NCBI GenBank assembly: GCA_913058185.1
Contig: CAJXQX010000003.1
Span: 43,592 to 107,591, forward strand
Origin: an uncultured Verrucomicrobiota bacterium
GTDB taxonomy: Bacteria; Verrucomicrobiota; Verrucomicrobiia; Opitutales; Opitutaceae
Reading direction: 5' to 3'
DNA: 64,000 nt
Below the pieces are notes generated by a model. It was not told the origin of the DNA, searched no databases, and worked only from the letters and a program-made list of their open reading frames with translations. Position 1 is the stretch's first letter, and every line of letters begins with the position of its first letter. Below are positions 33,406 to 42,241 of the stretch, one piece after another. The position numbers and the translations under genes were made by a program.

Positions 33406-34878
33406 TCAGGAGGAGGAGCACCCGCCGGGCTCTTCCATAGCCGCCCGCTTTTGATCGAGCAGGGCGATGACCTCTGCCTGGGACAGTTTGTCGGCTGGAG
33501 TGAGCAAGGTGACGATGACACCGGCGACCGCCGAAACGGTCAGTGCCGGAATGATCGAACCACCCCAATATTCAGTCCAGTCCGGCTGCAGGCGGAATAG
33601 GAGCGCGGTGACGAATGCGCCCACCAGCGAAGCGATAGCACCTTCCGAGTTATAGCGGGCCCAGAGTCGACCGAGGATGGCGCAGACACACATGCCGGTG
33701 ATGAACAGCGAAACCATGTCTCGGATATAGCCCAAAATGTCGTTAGCCGAGAAGGCCATGATTAGAGCGAACCCCGTGGTTGCGGCTAGGCCGATACGAG
33801 AGAACAGCACAACGTTCTCGGGTTTGGGCAGGCGCTTAAAGACGATCTCGAAGAGGTCTCGCACCGCGATGGTGACGCCGGCGATCGCATCAGAACTGGC
33901 GCTGGACATGGTCGCAGATAGTCCGGCCAACAAGGTTACGATGCCAATCCTCACGGGAAGCATCTCGGCGGCCATGAAAGGAAACGCCAGGTCTGGGTTG
34001 GTGAGATTCGGGTTATGCTTGTAGGCGGCCATACCGATGATCGCAGGCAGGAGCGCGAAGCTGATCGCGAGCACGGCAGAGAGGTAGAAGGCCTTGCGAA
34101 TATCGCCGACCGAATTGCCAGAGTAAATGCGCTGTCGGAACGACGGAGTCGCCAAAACACCGACGGCGATCGTTATCACCAGCGATATGCTCGGTAAGAA
34201 CGACGGTCCCGCTGTGGTGGTAGCCGCCTGGGCGGAAAGGATCGCGCTGGTTTCGCGGAGTCCCTCGATCCCGCCGATCGAACGGAAGGCGAAAAACGCG
34301 GTGAGCACGAAGCCGCTGAAGAGCACAATGGCCTGAATCGTATCGGTACAGACGACGGCGCGATAACCGCCAATGGTCGAGTAGACGGCGAATCCGAGGG
34401 CGATGAGCACCAAGGCGAAACTTAAATCGATCTGCGTGACGTATTGGAGGTAGCGCCCACCGCCGAGAATATGGGCGCCGAGCCAACCGACGCAGGCCAT
34501 ATACGTGAACACCGCGACGAGGTTGCTGACTACGCGACTCCCGCCGACGTAAGACGAGAGCTCCTCGGCCATCGTCATGAATTTGTGGCGACGAGCTGGC
34601 GCGAAAAGAATCGCGGTGAGGATCACGCCGATAAACGAACCCAGTCCGAAGAAGGAGCCCATCCAGGCGGAGGAGTAACCCTTGCCGACCGACCCCATCG
34701 ATGAACCGGTGCCAATGATGGTGGCGATCGTGGTACCTAGGGTTAGGTAGAGAGGAAGGGACCGACCACCGAGAAGGAAGTCTTCGCCCGACTGTTTACG
34801 GCGCGACACCCATGCGCCAAAAATGGTCACGCCTACGATGTAGATTCCGAACCAGATAAGAAATAGCGTTGGGGTCAT
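33406..34878 (-). CDS. Sodium:solute symporter (SSS family)
   Basis: A 490-residue integral membrane protein with about 13 hydrophobic segments. SSS marks are SGEDFLLGGRSLPLYLT in the first loop, GTGSSMGSVGKGY in helix 2, YSTIGGYRAVVCTDTIQA, and the sodium-site helix SATMSSASSDAIAG. It would import a small solute, plausibly a sugar or sugar acid released by the neighbouring sulfatases and propeller proteins, driven by sodium. The C-terminus ends in a Gly-Cys-Ser-rich tail. It heads the minus-strand run and is divergent from the esterase at 35209. Confidence 0.92.
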   Translation of the reverse strand: MTPTLFLIWFGIYIVGVTIFGAWVSRRKQSGEDFLLGGRSLPLYLTLGTTIATIIGTGSSMGSVGKGYSSAWMGSFFGLGSFIGVILTAILFAPARRHKFMTMAEELSSYVGGSRVVSNLVAVFTYMACVGWLGAHILGGGRYLQYVTQIDLSFALVLIALGFAVYSTIGGYRAVVCTDTIQAIVLFSGFVLTAFFAFRSIGGIEGLRETSAILSAQAATTTAGPSFLPSISLVITIAVGVLATPSFRQRIYSGNSVGDIRKAFYLSAVLAISFALLPAIIGMAAYKHNPNLTNPDLAFPFMAAEMLPVRIGIVTLLAGLSATMSSASSDAIAGVTIAVRDLFEIVFKRLPKPENVVLFSRIGLAATTGFALIMAFSANDILGYIRDMVSLFITGMCVCAILGRLWARYNSEGAIASLVGAFVTALLFRLQPDWTEYWGGSIIPALTVSAVAGVIVTLLTPADKLSQAEVIALLDQKRAAMEEPGGCSSS

Positions 34879-35208
34879 GGGGGAGGGGGCGGATGGGTGC
34901 GAGTAGGGACGTTCACCCGCGATCGGAGTTAACGTGATTGAGTCTCAGGTCTTTGGGGCAATTACCCAACATCCCTGTGCGTTTATTCACTTTAACACTT
35001 AAACCAATCCATCAAAGTTCGCTCGGCTTTTCAAAATCAAATCGTGTGCGGTATCGCTTAGTTGATTTTCATTCGGATAAATGGGTATTTTACGGCTTTG
35101 AATGACTTCACGAAGCACTTTGTTGAAGACTAGAGTATATCCTGCCCCTATAACGCTCAGTTCAATTCCCGGATATTCCGCTGCTGACCTATCAGTCGAC
35201 CCTAGAAT
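34879..35208. other. Divergent intergenic region between symporter and esterase genes
   Basis: About 330 bases, AT-richer than the flanks, with no credible gene. It must hold promoters for the symporter run (minus) and the esterase-isomerase-sulfatase run (plus). TATAAC near 35152 and TTGAAG near 35122 are weak -10/-35 candidates with a long 20-base spacer. Confidence 0.55.
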
Positions 35209-36075
35209 ATGAAAAAACTACTCCTAACCTTAGGACTCAGCCTGGTCGCGGCGATTATCGGCTCTGCTGGCGTGACCCGCGAACGCGATGTCATTTACCA
35301 ACACTCTGAAGGCGTCGCTCTGACGCTCGAAGTTTTCACCCCGGAAAACCCAAACGGCCTGGGCATCGTCAGTATCGTGAGCGCTGGTTGGAAATCCAAT
35401 CACAGCAAAGTGAAGGACGATCATGGGAAATTGTATACGGACGCCGGATACACCGTCTTCGCCGTGGTGCATGGTTCGCAACCCCGCTACCAGGTGCGCG
35501 ACGTCATGAGCTTTTTGCATCGGTCGGTCCGCTTCATTCGTTTCAACGCGGATCGTTGGAACGTCGACCCCGACCGCCTCGGCGTGACCGGGTCCAGCGC
35601 GGGTAGTCATTTGAGTCTCATCCTCGCCACCCAAGGCGCTCCCGGTGATCCGAAGTCCAAGGATCCCGTTGAGCGCACCAGCAGCGCGGTGCAGGCCGCC
35701 GCCGTCTTTTACCCACCAGTCGATTACTTAAACTGGCGTCACGCTGGCGATGATGCCGTAGGTGTCGGTCCTCAGTCCCGCTGGCAACCGGCTTTTGGCC
35801 CCGTATCAGCCACCGCAGAAGGCCGTCAGGATCTAGGCCGGGCGATGTCTTCGATCTATCACATCAATGCCGACACCGCGCCGACCCTGATCATTCACGG
35901 TGACAGTGATCCCATCGTGCCGCTTTATCAGGCCGAGCGTTTTATGGAGGTGGCCCATGAGCATGGCGTCACGGCCAAGCTCATCGTCAAAGCAGGCGGC
36001 AAACACAACTGGCCTGACCGTCACCAAGAAGAGGTGCATTTCCTCCACTGGTTCAATCAACAGCTCCAAACCTAG
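35209..36075 (+). CDS. Exported alpha/beta-hydrolase (esterase/lipase-like)
   Basis: A 288-residue protein with signal peptide (MKKLLLTLGLSLVAAIIGSAG). The nucleophile elbow is GVTGSSAGSHLSLI (G-x-S-x-G), the acid is in IIHGDSDPIVPLYQ and the His in GGKHNWPDRH, as in BD-FAE/acetyl-esterase-like hydrolases. Many such exported enzymes remove acetyl groups from polysaccharides. It is six bases upstream of the exported TIM-barrel gene, which is followed by a sulfatase, so the three probably form an operon acting on a decorated glycan. Confidence 0.87.
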   Translation: MKKLLLTLGLSLVAAIIGSAGVTRERDVIYQHSEGVALTLEVFTPENPNGLGIVSIVSAGWKSNHSKVKDDHGKLYTDAGYTVFAVVHGSQPRYQVRDVMSFLHRSVRFIRFNADRWNVDPDRLGVTGSSAGSHLSLILATQGAPGDPKSKDPVERTSSAVQAAAVFYPPVDYLNWRHAGDDAVGVGPQSRWQPAFGPVSATAEGRQDLGRAMSSIYHINADTAPTLIIHGDSDPIVPLYQAERFMEVAHEHGVTAKLIVKAGGKHNWPDRHQEEVHFLHWFNQQLQT

Positions 36076-36081
36076 TTCGTC

Positions 36082-37005
36082 ATGAGTAACCTCTATTCTC
36101 CCCGCTCCCCTTGGAGCCGTTTCGCACCCACCGGATTGCTGCTCGCTGCCGTCATGTGGTTCACCCCGTCTTCCCTCACCGCTGGGGAAGGTTACCAAGT
36201 CGGCACCTGTGACTGGACGATTCGCATGGCCGGTCAACTCGAGGCCTTTGATTTCGCCCAAGCGAACGGCTTGAAAGGCATTCAGTTCTCCTTCGCGGAA
36301 GCCGGTAACAACATCGACCTGCGCAATCGCGCCGATCGCGACAAGTTTCGCGCCGCCGTGAAACGCACCGGCGTCGCCTGTTCCTCGCTCGGGATCGCGG
36401 TCCTCAATAAAATCCCGCTTTCCAACACCGATGCCGGTGAACAGCTCGTGGTCGATTGCATCATTGCCATGGCCAAGCTTAAGGCCGAGGCGGCCGAGCT
36501 CGATGATCCGGAATTCGCCGCCATGGTGTCGCCGAACATCGTGCTGCTCGGTTTTTTCGGAAAGGGTGATATCAACGGTGAACCCGAGTTGATCGAGAGC
36601 GTCATCACCAAGCTCAAACGCCTGGCTCCGATGGCGGAGTCCCACGGCATGGTGCTCGGGTTGGAGACGCTACTCAGCGAAGCGGATCACCGTCACATTC
36701 TCGACAGCGTCGATTCCCCGGCGCTGAAGGTGTATTACGATACGGCTAATTCTGCCCGCATGGGCTACGATATTTACGCGGAAATGCAGAGTCTCGGCGC
36801 GGAGAATATCTGCCAACTCCACCTCAAGGAAAACGGTGCTCTGCTCGGCGGTGGCCCGATCGACTTCCCCCGCGTAAAACGCATCCTCCAAGAGATGAAT
36901 TACGACGGTTGGCTTATTACAGAAGGCTCGATCCCCAAAGGCATGGACCGCTACGAGGCCAGTGCCCTGAGCGCTGCCTACGCCTTAAAACTCTTCGGCC
37001 ACTAG
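36082..37005 (+). CDS. Sugar-phosphate isomerase/epimerase-like TIM barrel with export signal
   Basis: A 307-residue xylose-isomerase-like TIM-barrel (AP endonuclease 2 superfamily). The N-terminal stretch contains a hydrophobic leader (FAPTGLLLAAVMWFTPSS). Barrel marks are LGLETLLSEADH (metal Glu), VYYDTANSARMG (Asp), ICQLHLKENGALLG (His/Lys) and LITEGSI (Glu), consistent with a divalent-metal site. Related proteins isomerise or dehydrate sugars and inositols. An exported location is unusual for a catabolic isomerase and should be noted. It lies between an esterase and a sulfatase. Confidence 0.84.
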   Translation: MSNLYSPRSPWSRFAPTGLLLAAVMWFTPSSLTAGEGYQVGTCDWTIRMAGQLEAFDFAQANGLKGIQFSFAEAGNNIDLRNRADRDKFRAAVKRTGVACSSLGIAVLNKIPLSNTDAGEQLVVDCIIAMAKLKAEAAELDDPEFAAMVSPNIVLLGFFGKGDINGEPELIESVITKLKRLAPMAESHGMVLGLETLLSEADHRHILDSVDSPALKVYYDTANSARMGYDIYAEMQSLGAENICQLHLKENGALLGGGPIDFPRVKRILQEMNYDGWLITEGSIPKGMDRYEASALSAAYALKLFGH

Positions 37006-37029
37006 AATCCCAACTCTTTCGATTACTCC

Positions 37030-38547
37030 ATGAAACGTTACTTCCTTTCTCTCCTTTTGTTGCCGCTCAGCCTGTTCGCGGCGCAGCCCGCTCAGCCCAA
37101 CATCATTCTCTTCCTTGTCGATGACATGGGGTTAATGGATACGTCGGCGCCGATGTTGGCGGACGATTCGGGTAACATTGTGTCACAACCCCTCAACGCC
37201 TGGTATCGCACGCCCAACATGGAGCGGTTGGCGAAGAAGGGTATTCGGTTTAGCCAGTTTTACGCCCACACTGTTTGCTCGCCGACCCGAGCATCGATCA
37301 TGACGGGACAGAACTCTGCCCGCCATCGCACTACCCAGTTTATTAGTCCGCGCGGGAAGAACACCGGCGACCATGGACCCGAGGATTGGAACTGGGCTGG
37401 ACTCACATCGGACGACGTCACCTTGCCCGGTCTTTTGCGGGACTTTGGGTATCGCACCATCCATGTGGGCAAAGCTCACTTCGCGCCGCCAGATCATGTC
37501 GGGGAAGATCCGTCTAACTTGGGTTTCGACGTGAATGTTGGGGGCGCTTCGATGGGCCAACCCGGTAGTTACTGGGGACAGGACGGCTACGGTAATCTGA
37601 ACCCCAAGCGAGCGACCTGGGCGGTGCCCGGGATGGAGAAGTATTATGGGACTGATACGTTTTTAACTGAGGCCCTGACTATTGAAGCCAAAGCAGAAAT
37701 CGATCGCTCGCTCGAAATCGATGCACCGTTTTATCTGTATATGTCGCACTATTCGGTGCACTCACCGTTCCAGTCCGACCCCCGATTTGAGGACAACTAT
37801 GCGGGATCGGATAAAGACGAACGCAGTCGCGCCTACGCCACGCTGATCGAAGGCATGGACAAGTCGTTGGGCGATCTGATGGATCACCTCGAGGCCCGCG
37901 GCATCGCCGAAAACACGCTCATTATTTTCATGGGCGACAATGGATCCGATGCTCCCTTCGGCGGCGCGGATAACATTGCCAGCTCGGCCCCGTTTCGCGG
38001 CAAAAAAGCGTCGCGCTGGGAAGGCGGCATCCGCGTCCCGTTCATTGCGGCGTGGGGCGATCCACAGTCGGGTCATCCCGTCCAGCAGCAACTCCTCATC
38101 AAGGTGGGTGGGGTGCAGTCGCAGTTAGGCATCTGCTATGACGTGTTTCCCACTCTCCTAGCCGTCGCTACGGCTAAGCCTCCGATGGATCACGTGGTGG
38201 ATGGTCAAAATTTGAAGCCTCTGTTGCAGGGAGATCGAGACCCGGAACGAAAGGAAGTATTTCTTTCTCACTTCCCGCATGAGCATCGTAATAACTACTT
38301 CACGTCTTACCGCGCGGGAAATTGGAAATTGATTTACCACTACCTGCCGGAGTCCGGCCGCGATGCCGATCGGTATGAACTCTACAACCTCCGTAAGGAC
38401 CCGTCCGAGTCAGATAATCAAGCTGCGGTGCAACCTGAGCGACTCGCCCGTATGACCCGTGTCATGACCCGACAGTTGGATGCCATGGAGGCGCTTTATC
38501 CGGTCGTGGATGGCGTCGAGCAACGCCCCGTCGTTCCGAGTTCGTGA
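37030..38547 (+). CDS. Exported type I sulfatase
   Basis: A 505-residue sulfatase with signal peptide (MKRYFLSLLLLPLSLFAAQP). Metal ligands are in FLVDDMGLMD (31-32) and formylglycine Cys83 is in TVCSPTRASIMTGQ. Further blocks are HVGKAHFAPPDH, YLYMSHYSVHSPF and IIFMGDNGSDAPFG. HVGKAHF instead of GKWHLG and the 'DNGSDAPFGG' block suggest an S1 subfamily different from those at 25431 and 30629. It is the third gene of the esterase-isomerase-sulfatase run and is followed by a gap before hflK. Confidence 0.92.
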   Translation: MKRYFLSLLLLPLSLFAAQPAQPNIILFLVDDMGLMDTSAPMLADDSGNIVSQPLNAWYRTPNMERLAKKGIRFSQFYAHTVCSPTRASIMTGQNSARHRTTQFISPRGKNTGDHGPEDWNWAGLTSDDVTLPGLLRDFGYRTIHVGKAHFAPPDHVGEDPSNLGFDVNVGGASMGQPGSYWGQDGYGNLNPKRATWAVPGMEKYYGTDTFLTEALTIEAKAEIDRSLEIDAPFYLYMSHYSVHSPFQSDPRFEDNYAGSDKDERSRAYATLIEGMDKSLGDLMDHLEARGIAENTLIIFMGDNGSDAPFGGADNIASSAPFRGKKASRWEGGIRVPFIAAWGDPQSGHPVQQQLLIKVGGVQSQLGICYDVFPTLLAVATAKPPMDHVVDGQNLKPLLQGDRDPERKEVFLSHFPHEHRNNYFTSYRAGNWKLIYHYLPESGRDADRYELYNLRKDPSESDNQAAVQPERLARMTRVMTRQLDAMEALYPVVDGVEQRPVVPSS

Positions 38548-38664
38548 GTAAACCCAGGCCATGCCCGCACCGGCTAGAGTGCCGAGGATCAAACGGAGGA
38601 CAGGAAAGAGGTTGGTCACGGCGACGTTGGGGGACGAAAAGGACGAACGCGTTAATATCAGCAA
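38410..38664 (-). pseudogene. Possible remnant of a small membrane-protein gene
   Basis: Minus-strand reading from ATG 38664 gives a short leader and one clear hydrophobic helix (LRLILGTLAGAGMAWVYSR), resembling the start of DUF6132-type small membrane proteins. After that it runs antisense through the sulfatase 3' end without the expected Cys-rich second half. It may be a gene truncated by rearrangement, or chance. Confidence 0.25.
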
Positions 38665-38863
38665 AATACCGTAGGGGAGTCAATCTGCCCGGAAGGGGCC
38701 CGGAAACTTCTGGGGAGGGGCTTAGGTCCAATTTGACCGTTACACATCTCGACTGATTTTCCATTGGGCTAGAGGAAAGGCCGGTTGTCCTTGCGTGAAA
38801 GGGAAACGAGAGGAGATTGGAGTCTTCGGGTTCCTCTAAACAACTGGTTACCTTCTTAGACTT
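38548..38863. other. Intergenic region upstream of hflK
   Basis: About 316 bases. Apart from the possible minus-strand remnant at its left side I see no gene; the right half (38700-38860) should contain the hflKC promoter. GAGGAG near 38811 is too far from the start to be the ribosome-binding site. Confidence 0.5.
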
Positions 38864-39883
38864 ATGGCAAATTCCTCATTTCCCTCCCCAGGAGACAACG
38901 GTCTCCCCTCACTCGATGTGATACTGCAACAGGCGAAGTCACTGCTCCTAGTTCCTGTTATCATGGTCCTCGGTTTCGGAGCCTTTAGCAGCTTTTACAC
39001 CGTTCAACCCGAAGAAGAAGCGGTGGTTAAACGCTTCGGTAGCGTCATCGCTATCAAACAACCTGGCTTTCACTTCAAAATTCCATTTGGCGTCGATAGC
39101 GCTCAACTCGTGCCCACGGCTCGAGTGCTGAAAGAGGAGTTCGGTTTCCGTTCCCTCGATAACGGCGGTCGCACCCAATACGTGAAAACTCGCGATCACC
39201 GCGGTGAATCCCTCATGTTGACCGGCGATCTCAAAGTGATCGACGTCGAATGGGTGGTGCAGTTCCAAATCGCGGACGCGTCCAAATTCCTCCACGAAGC
39301 ACGCAATCCGATTCAAACGATCCGAGACAACTCCGAAGCCGTGATGCGTCGGATCGTGGGTAATAGTCTCGGTAGTGATGTGTTGACCGAAAAGCGGGTG
39401 CAGGTCGCGACCTTGGCTCGCCTCGAATTACAAGAGCTGCTTAACAGCTTCAATATCGGGGTGCAGATTAACACCATCGAATTGCAGGATGTGACTCCGC
39501 CCGAGACGGTCAAACCCGCCTTCAATGAAGTCAATCAGGCTGAGCAGGAGCGCGAGCGCTTGATCAACGAAGCTGAAAAGCGCCGTAATCAAGTGATTCC
39601 TCGTGCCGAGGGTCAGGCCTTGCAAATCATCGCTGGAGCCGAGGCCTATCGGGCCGAACGGGTCAATCGATCCCGCGGCGAAGCGGGACGTTTCACGGCG
39701 ATCTTGTCGGAGTATCAAAACGCTCCCGCCATCACGCGGCAGCGCATGTATTTGGAAATGATCGATCAGGTCCTGCCGAAGGCAGGCCCGGTTTACATCA
39801 TGGAAGACGGCGTCAGCTCGCCGATCCCGTTACTCAATATTGGTCAATCTGGCAACGCGTTGCCGTTCGGAGGTGGAAAATGA
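38864..39883 (+). CDS. hflK: FtsH protease activity modulator HflK
   Basis: A 339-residue SPFH/Band 7 membrane protein. One N-terminal transmembrane helix (LLLVPVIMVLGFGAFSSFY) is followed by TVQPEEEAVVKRFG, the PGFHFKIPFG motif, DVEWVVQFQIADASKFL and a long coiled-coil region (NQAEQERERLINEAEKRR). The order and the adjacent hflC gene identify it as HflK. With HflC it forms a periplasm-facing cage around FtsH in the inner membrane and tunes membrane-protein proteolysis. It is a housekeeping gene, unlike its glycan-related neighbours. Its stop overlaps the hflC start. Confidence 0.93.
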   Translation: MANSSFPSPGDNGLPSLDVILQQAKSLLLVPVIMVLGFGAFSSFYTVQPEEEAVVKRFGSVIAIKQPGFHFKIPFGVDSAQLVPTARVLKEEFGFRSLDNGGRTQYVKTRDHRGESLMLTGDLKVIDVEWVVQFQIADASKFLHEARNPIQTIRDNSEAVMRRIVGNSLGSDVLTEKRVQVATLARLELQELLNSFNIGVQINTIELQDVTPPETVKPAFNEVNQAEQERERLINEAEKRRNQVIPRAEGQALQIIAGAEAYRAERVNRSRGEAGRFTAILSEYQNAPAITRQRMYLEMIDQVLPKAGPVYIMEDGVSSPIPLLNIGQSGNALPFGGGK

Positions 39884-40863
39884 ATCGCTCAAGTCTAACC
39901 GTTCTTAGTCTCGTGCTCACGCTGGTCGTGGGTGCAGTCGTCATCTCCTCATCTGTCTACACCATTGATCAAGCCGAGCAGGCGATCATCGTGCAGCTCG
40001 GCGCCCCGGTGGGTGGTCCCATCACGGAACCTGGATTGCACTTCAAAGTGCCCTTCATCCAAGAGGTGCGTCGTTTCGATAAACGTCTGCTGTCGTGGGA
40101 TGGTGATCCGAATCAAATCCCGACCCGCGGCGAACAATTCATCTCGGTCGATACGACTGCTCGCTGGCGCATCATTGATCCACTTACGTTCCTGAAGAGT
40201 GTGCAAAACGAACGCGGTGCGACGCTGCGCTTGAACGACATTCTGGATTCCGTGGTGCGAGATCATATCTCGGCTGCAGATCTAGTTGAAATCGTCCGGT
40301 CTAAAGATTGGGAGATTTCAGCAGAAGATCTCGCCCGTGCGGCGGCGGTCAGCGAAGGCGACGCCGAGATCCTAACGAAACGGGTCGTGAGTGGTCGTCA
40401 GGAGTTGGTGAAATCCGTCCTCGAAAAAGCCAGCGTGCAAATGCCCGACTATGGCATCGAGTTGGTGGACATCAGGATCAAGCGCATCGATTACGTCGAG
40501 GCCGTGCAGCAACGCGTGTTTGAACGTATGATCGCCGAGCGCCAACGCATCGCCGAACAATTCCGTTCCGAAGGCCAAGGCCGCGCCGCCGAGATCGACG
40601 GCAATACGGAACGTGAGCTCGCGCAGATCACCTCTGAAGCCCAGCGCCAAGCGGAGCTGGTTCGCGGTGAAGCCGATGCCGAAGCTACTCGGATCTACAA
40701 CGAAGCTTTTGGCGCGGATCCGGAGTTCTTCTCGTTCTTCCGCTCATTGGAAAGTTACAGCCGATCGATCGGGAATAAGACCACCCTGTTCCTCGGTCCG
40801 GATTCGGACTACGTCCGTTACCTTCGAGACTCGAGTCCGAGCGCGGAAAAAACCAAGAGGTAA
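39880..40863 (+). CDS. hflC: FtsH protease activity modulator HflC
   Basis: A 327-residue SPFH protein starting in a 4-base overlap with hflK. A transmembrane helix (VLSLVLTLVVGAVVISSSVYT) precedes DQAEQAIIVQLG, the PGLHFKVPFIQEV motif, KRLLSWDGDPNQIPT, and a coiled-coil stretch with MIAERQRIAEQFRSEGQG. The C-terminal part (FFRSLESYSRSIGNKTTLFLGPDSDY) matches HflC. It acts with HflK on FtsH. It is the last gene before a strong terminator. Confidence 0.93.
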   Translation: MNRSSLTVLSLVLTLVVGAVVISSSVYTIDQAEQAIIVQLGAPVGGPITEPGLHFKVPFIQEVRRFDKRLLSWDGDPNQIPTRGEQFISVDTTARWRIIDPLTFLKSVQNERGATLRLNDILDSVVRDHISAADLVEIVRSKDWEISAEDLARAAAVSEGDAEILTKRVVSGRQELVKSVLEKASVQMPDYGIELVDIRIKRIDYVEAVQQRVFERMIAERQRIAEQFRSEGQGRAAEIDGNTERELAQITSEAQRQAELVRGEADAEATRIYNEAFGADPEFFSFFRSLESYSRSIGNKTTLFLGPDSDYVRYLRDSSPSAEKTKR

Positions 40864-40887
40864 GCGACTCGCAGTAAACCTGCTTTA

Positions 40888-40930
40888 AGATGACCCGAAC
40901 ACTCACCGTGTTCGGGTCATTTGCGTTTTA
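40888..40930 (+). terminator. Rho-independent terminator after hflC
   Basis: A perfect 13-bp stem (ATGACCCGAACAC at 40890-40902, complement at 40908-40920) with a 5-base loop is followed by TTGCGTTTT. It lies about 25 bases after the hflC stop codon. Confidence 0.82.
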
Positions 40931-40976
40931 ATCTCCTTGGGTAAAATTCTTGGAAGCTTGCCTCGCTTGGTTGTAG

Positions 40977-41049
40977 CCGGGCTCGGTGAGCCCGGTGCGG
41001 TGGATTGAATCACTGCTGCTTAGAGGTAGAAACCGGGGTCAGCGACCCC
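40977..41049. repeat. Two facing palindromes, TGTAGC..GGGCTC/GGGGTC family (copies 2 and 3)
   Basis: CCGGGCTC-ggt-GAGCCCGG (40977-40995) and GGGGTC-agc-GACCCC (41035-41049) are outward-edged by TGTAGC and GCTACA respectively, so the pair is itself inverted. They resemble the unit at 25384 and lie between the convergent hflC and DUF6528-like genes. Confidence 0.78.
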
Positions 41050-41181
41050 AGCTACAGTTCCACATCTTTACTGCGTGCCGATTGAAACGGGAGAACTAAA
41101 CGAAGCGGCGAGTGGGGGAGCCTCCTGTTGGGGGAAATGTTTGGTCCAGACCCTCTTCTGCCCACTTTTCAGGCAACCCGT

Positions 41182-42189
41182 TCAGAGTCCCCACCAGCGA
41201 GCCTTGTAGAACTTGACATCTGGTAAGGTCTTTTCCCACGTGCCATCGGCCGAACGGATGGTATCGGACCACCACTCGGTGGTGGCCTGCATCACGATGG
41301 TGTGAGGGGGCTGCGACAGGTGACTGATGCTTTTGACGTGGCGCAAATGGTGAGGGGGCAGCGGAGCGAACGCGTGTGATTTGGGATCAAATGTCCAGAG
41401 GTTGTCCGTGTCCGAGAGAGCCAGTTTTTCGCCCGACAGATCCCAAGTGAGGTCGTGGCCTCCGTGCCGGGGTTGCTGGAGTGTCTTCTCGTTGATCGGG
41501 AGGTCTAGGGTTGTTACGAGGGTTAAGCTGGATTGCTCGAGATCGTAATCGAATCGTTTGATCTGCTTGCCTCCCAGCGCCCAGACACAGCCGCGCGAGT
41601 CATCCCAGACCACGCCATGCGTATCGGTTAAGCTGAGTTTTTGGATGACCTGATATTTCGGTGAAGCGTCCTCTTGGTATTCAAAAAGTTGCACGAGGTC
41701 GCCGGTGCTGGAAACGGTGACGATATGGCCATCGGGTAGTAACGTTGCGGAATGGGGATTACCACCGACGTATCCGTAGCCCACGATTCTTCCCGAAGCC
41801 GTGTCGATCACGGCCATGCCACCGCCGGATGCCACGGTGAGCACACGCTGATCGCCACCGATGTATTTGGCGTCAGAAGGATTGGAAAACCACGAATGAT
41901 GCTCGGGTGCGATGTGGGCGTCGTTACTGGCCTGCCATTGCCAAACGATCGCGTCGTCGTCGTTCCAGTCTGCCTGGACGTCGATTAATATGATCCGGGC
42001 TGAAGCCTGCTCACAGGCCAGAATGAAAGGCCCCGTATTGAGCAGAGTAGCTCCGGGAGCCTGCGTCTGGCCGATCACCGCGATGGCTCCAAATATGATT
42101 CCAATAATTGATCCTGTCACGATTCGCCGGAATGGGTTCGATGATGGCAGACGTGGATTCGGTGGACGTGAATTATTATCTCTCATCAT
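41182..42189 (-). CDS. Exported beta-propeller protein, DUF6528-like
   Basis: A 335-residue protein with a hydrophobic N-terminal segment (IVTGSIIGIIFGAIAVIG) after a charged, proline-rich start. The mature part matches what I recall of DUF6528: PFILACEQASARIILIDVQ, then repeated short strands such as VLTVASGGGMAVIDTASGRIVG, GGNPHSATLLPDGHIVTVSS and VVWDDSRGCVWALGG, consistent with a beta-propeller. No enzymatic motif is seen. It follows a sulfatase on the same strand by about 50 bases. It may bind or present glycan breakdown products (speculative). Confidence 0.78.
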   Translation of the reverse strand: MMRDNNSRPPNPRLPSSNPFRRIVTGSIIGIIFGAIAVIGQTQAPGATLLNTGPFILACEQASARIILIDVQADWNDDDAIVWQWQASNDAHIAPEHHSWFSNPSDAKYIGGDQRVLTVASGGGMAVIDTASGRIVGYGYVGGNPHSATLLPDGHIVTVSSTGDLVQLFEYQEDASPKYQVIQKLSLTDTHGVVWDDSRGCVWALGGKQIKRFDYDLEQSSLTLVTTLDLPINEKTLQQPRHGGHDLTWDLSGEKLALSDTDNLWTFDPKSHAFAPLPPHHLRHVKSISHLSQPPHTIVMQATTEWWSDTIRSADGTWEKTLPDVKFYKARWWGL

Positions 42190-42241
42190 GCTTGAAGGGG
42201 AAATTGATCGAAGGGTGATTTTCGATCACCACATGGGACCA

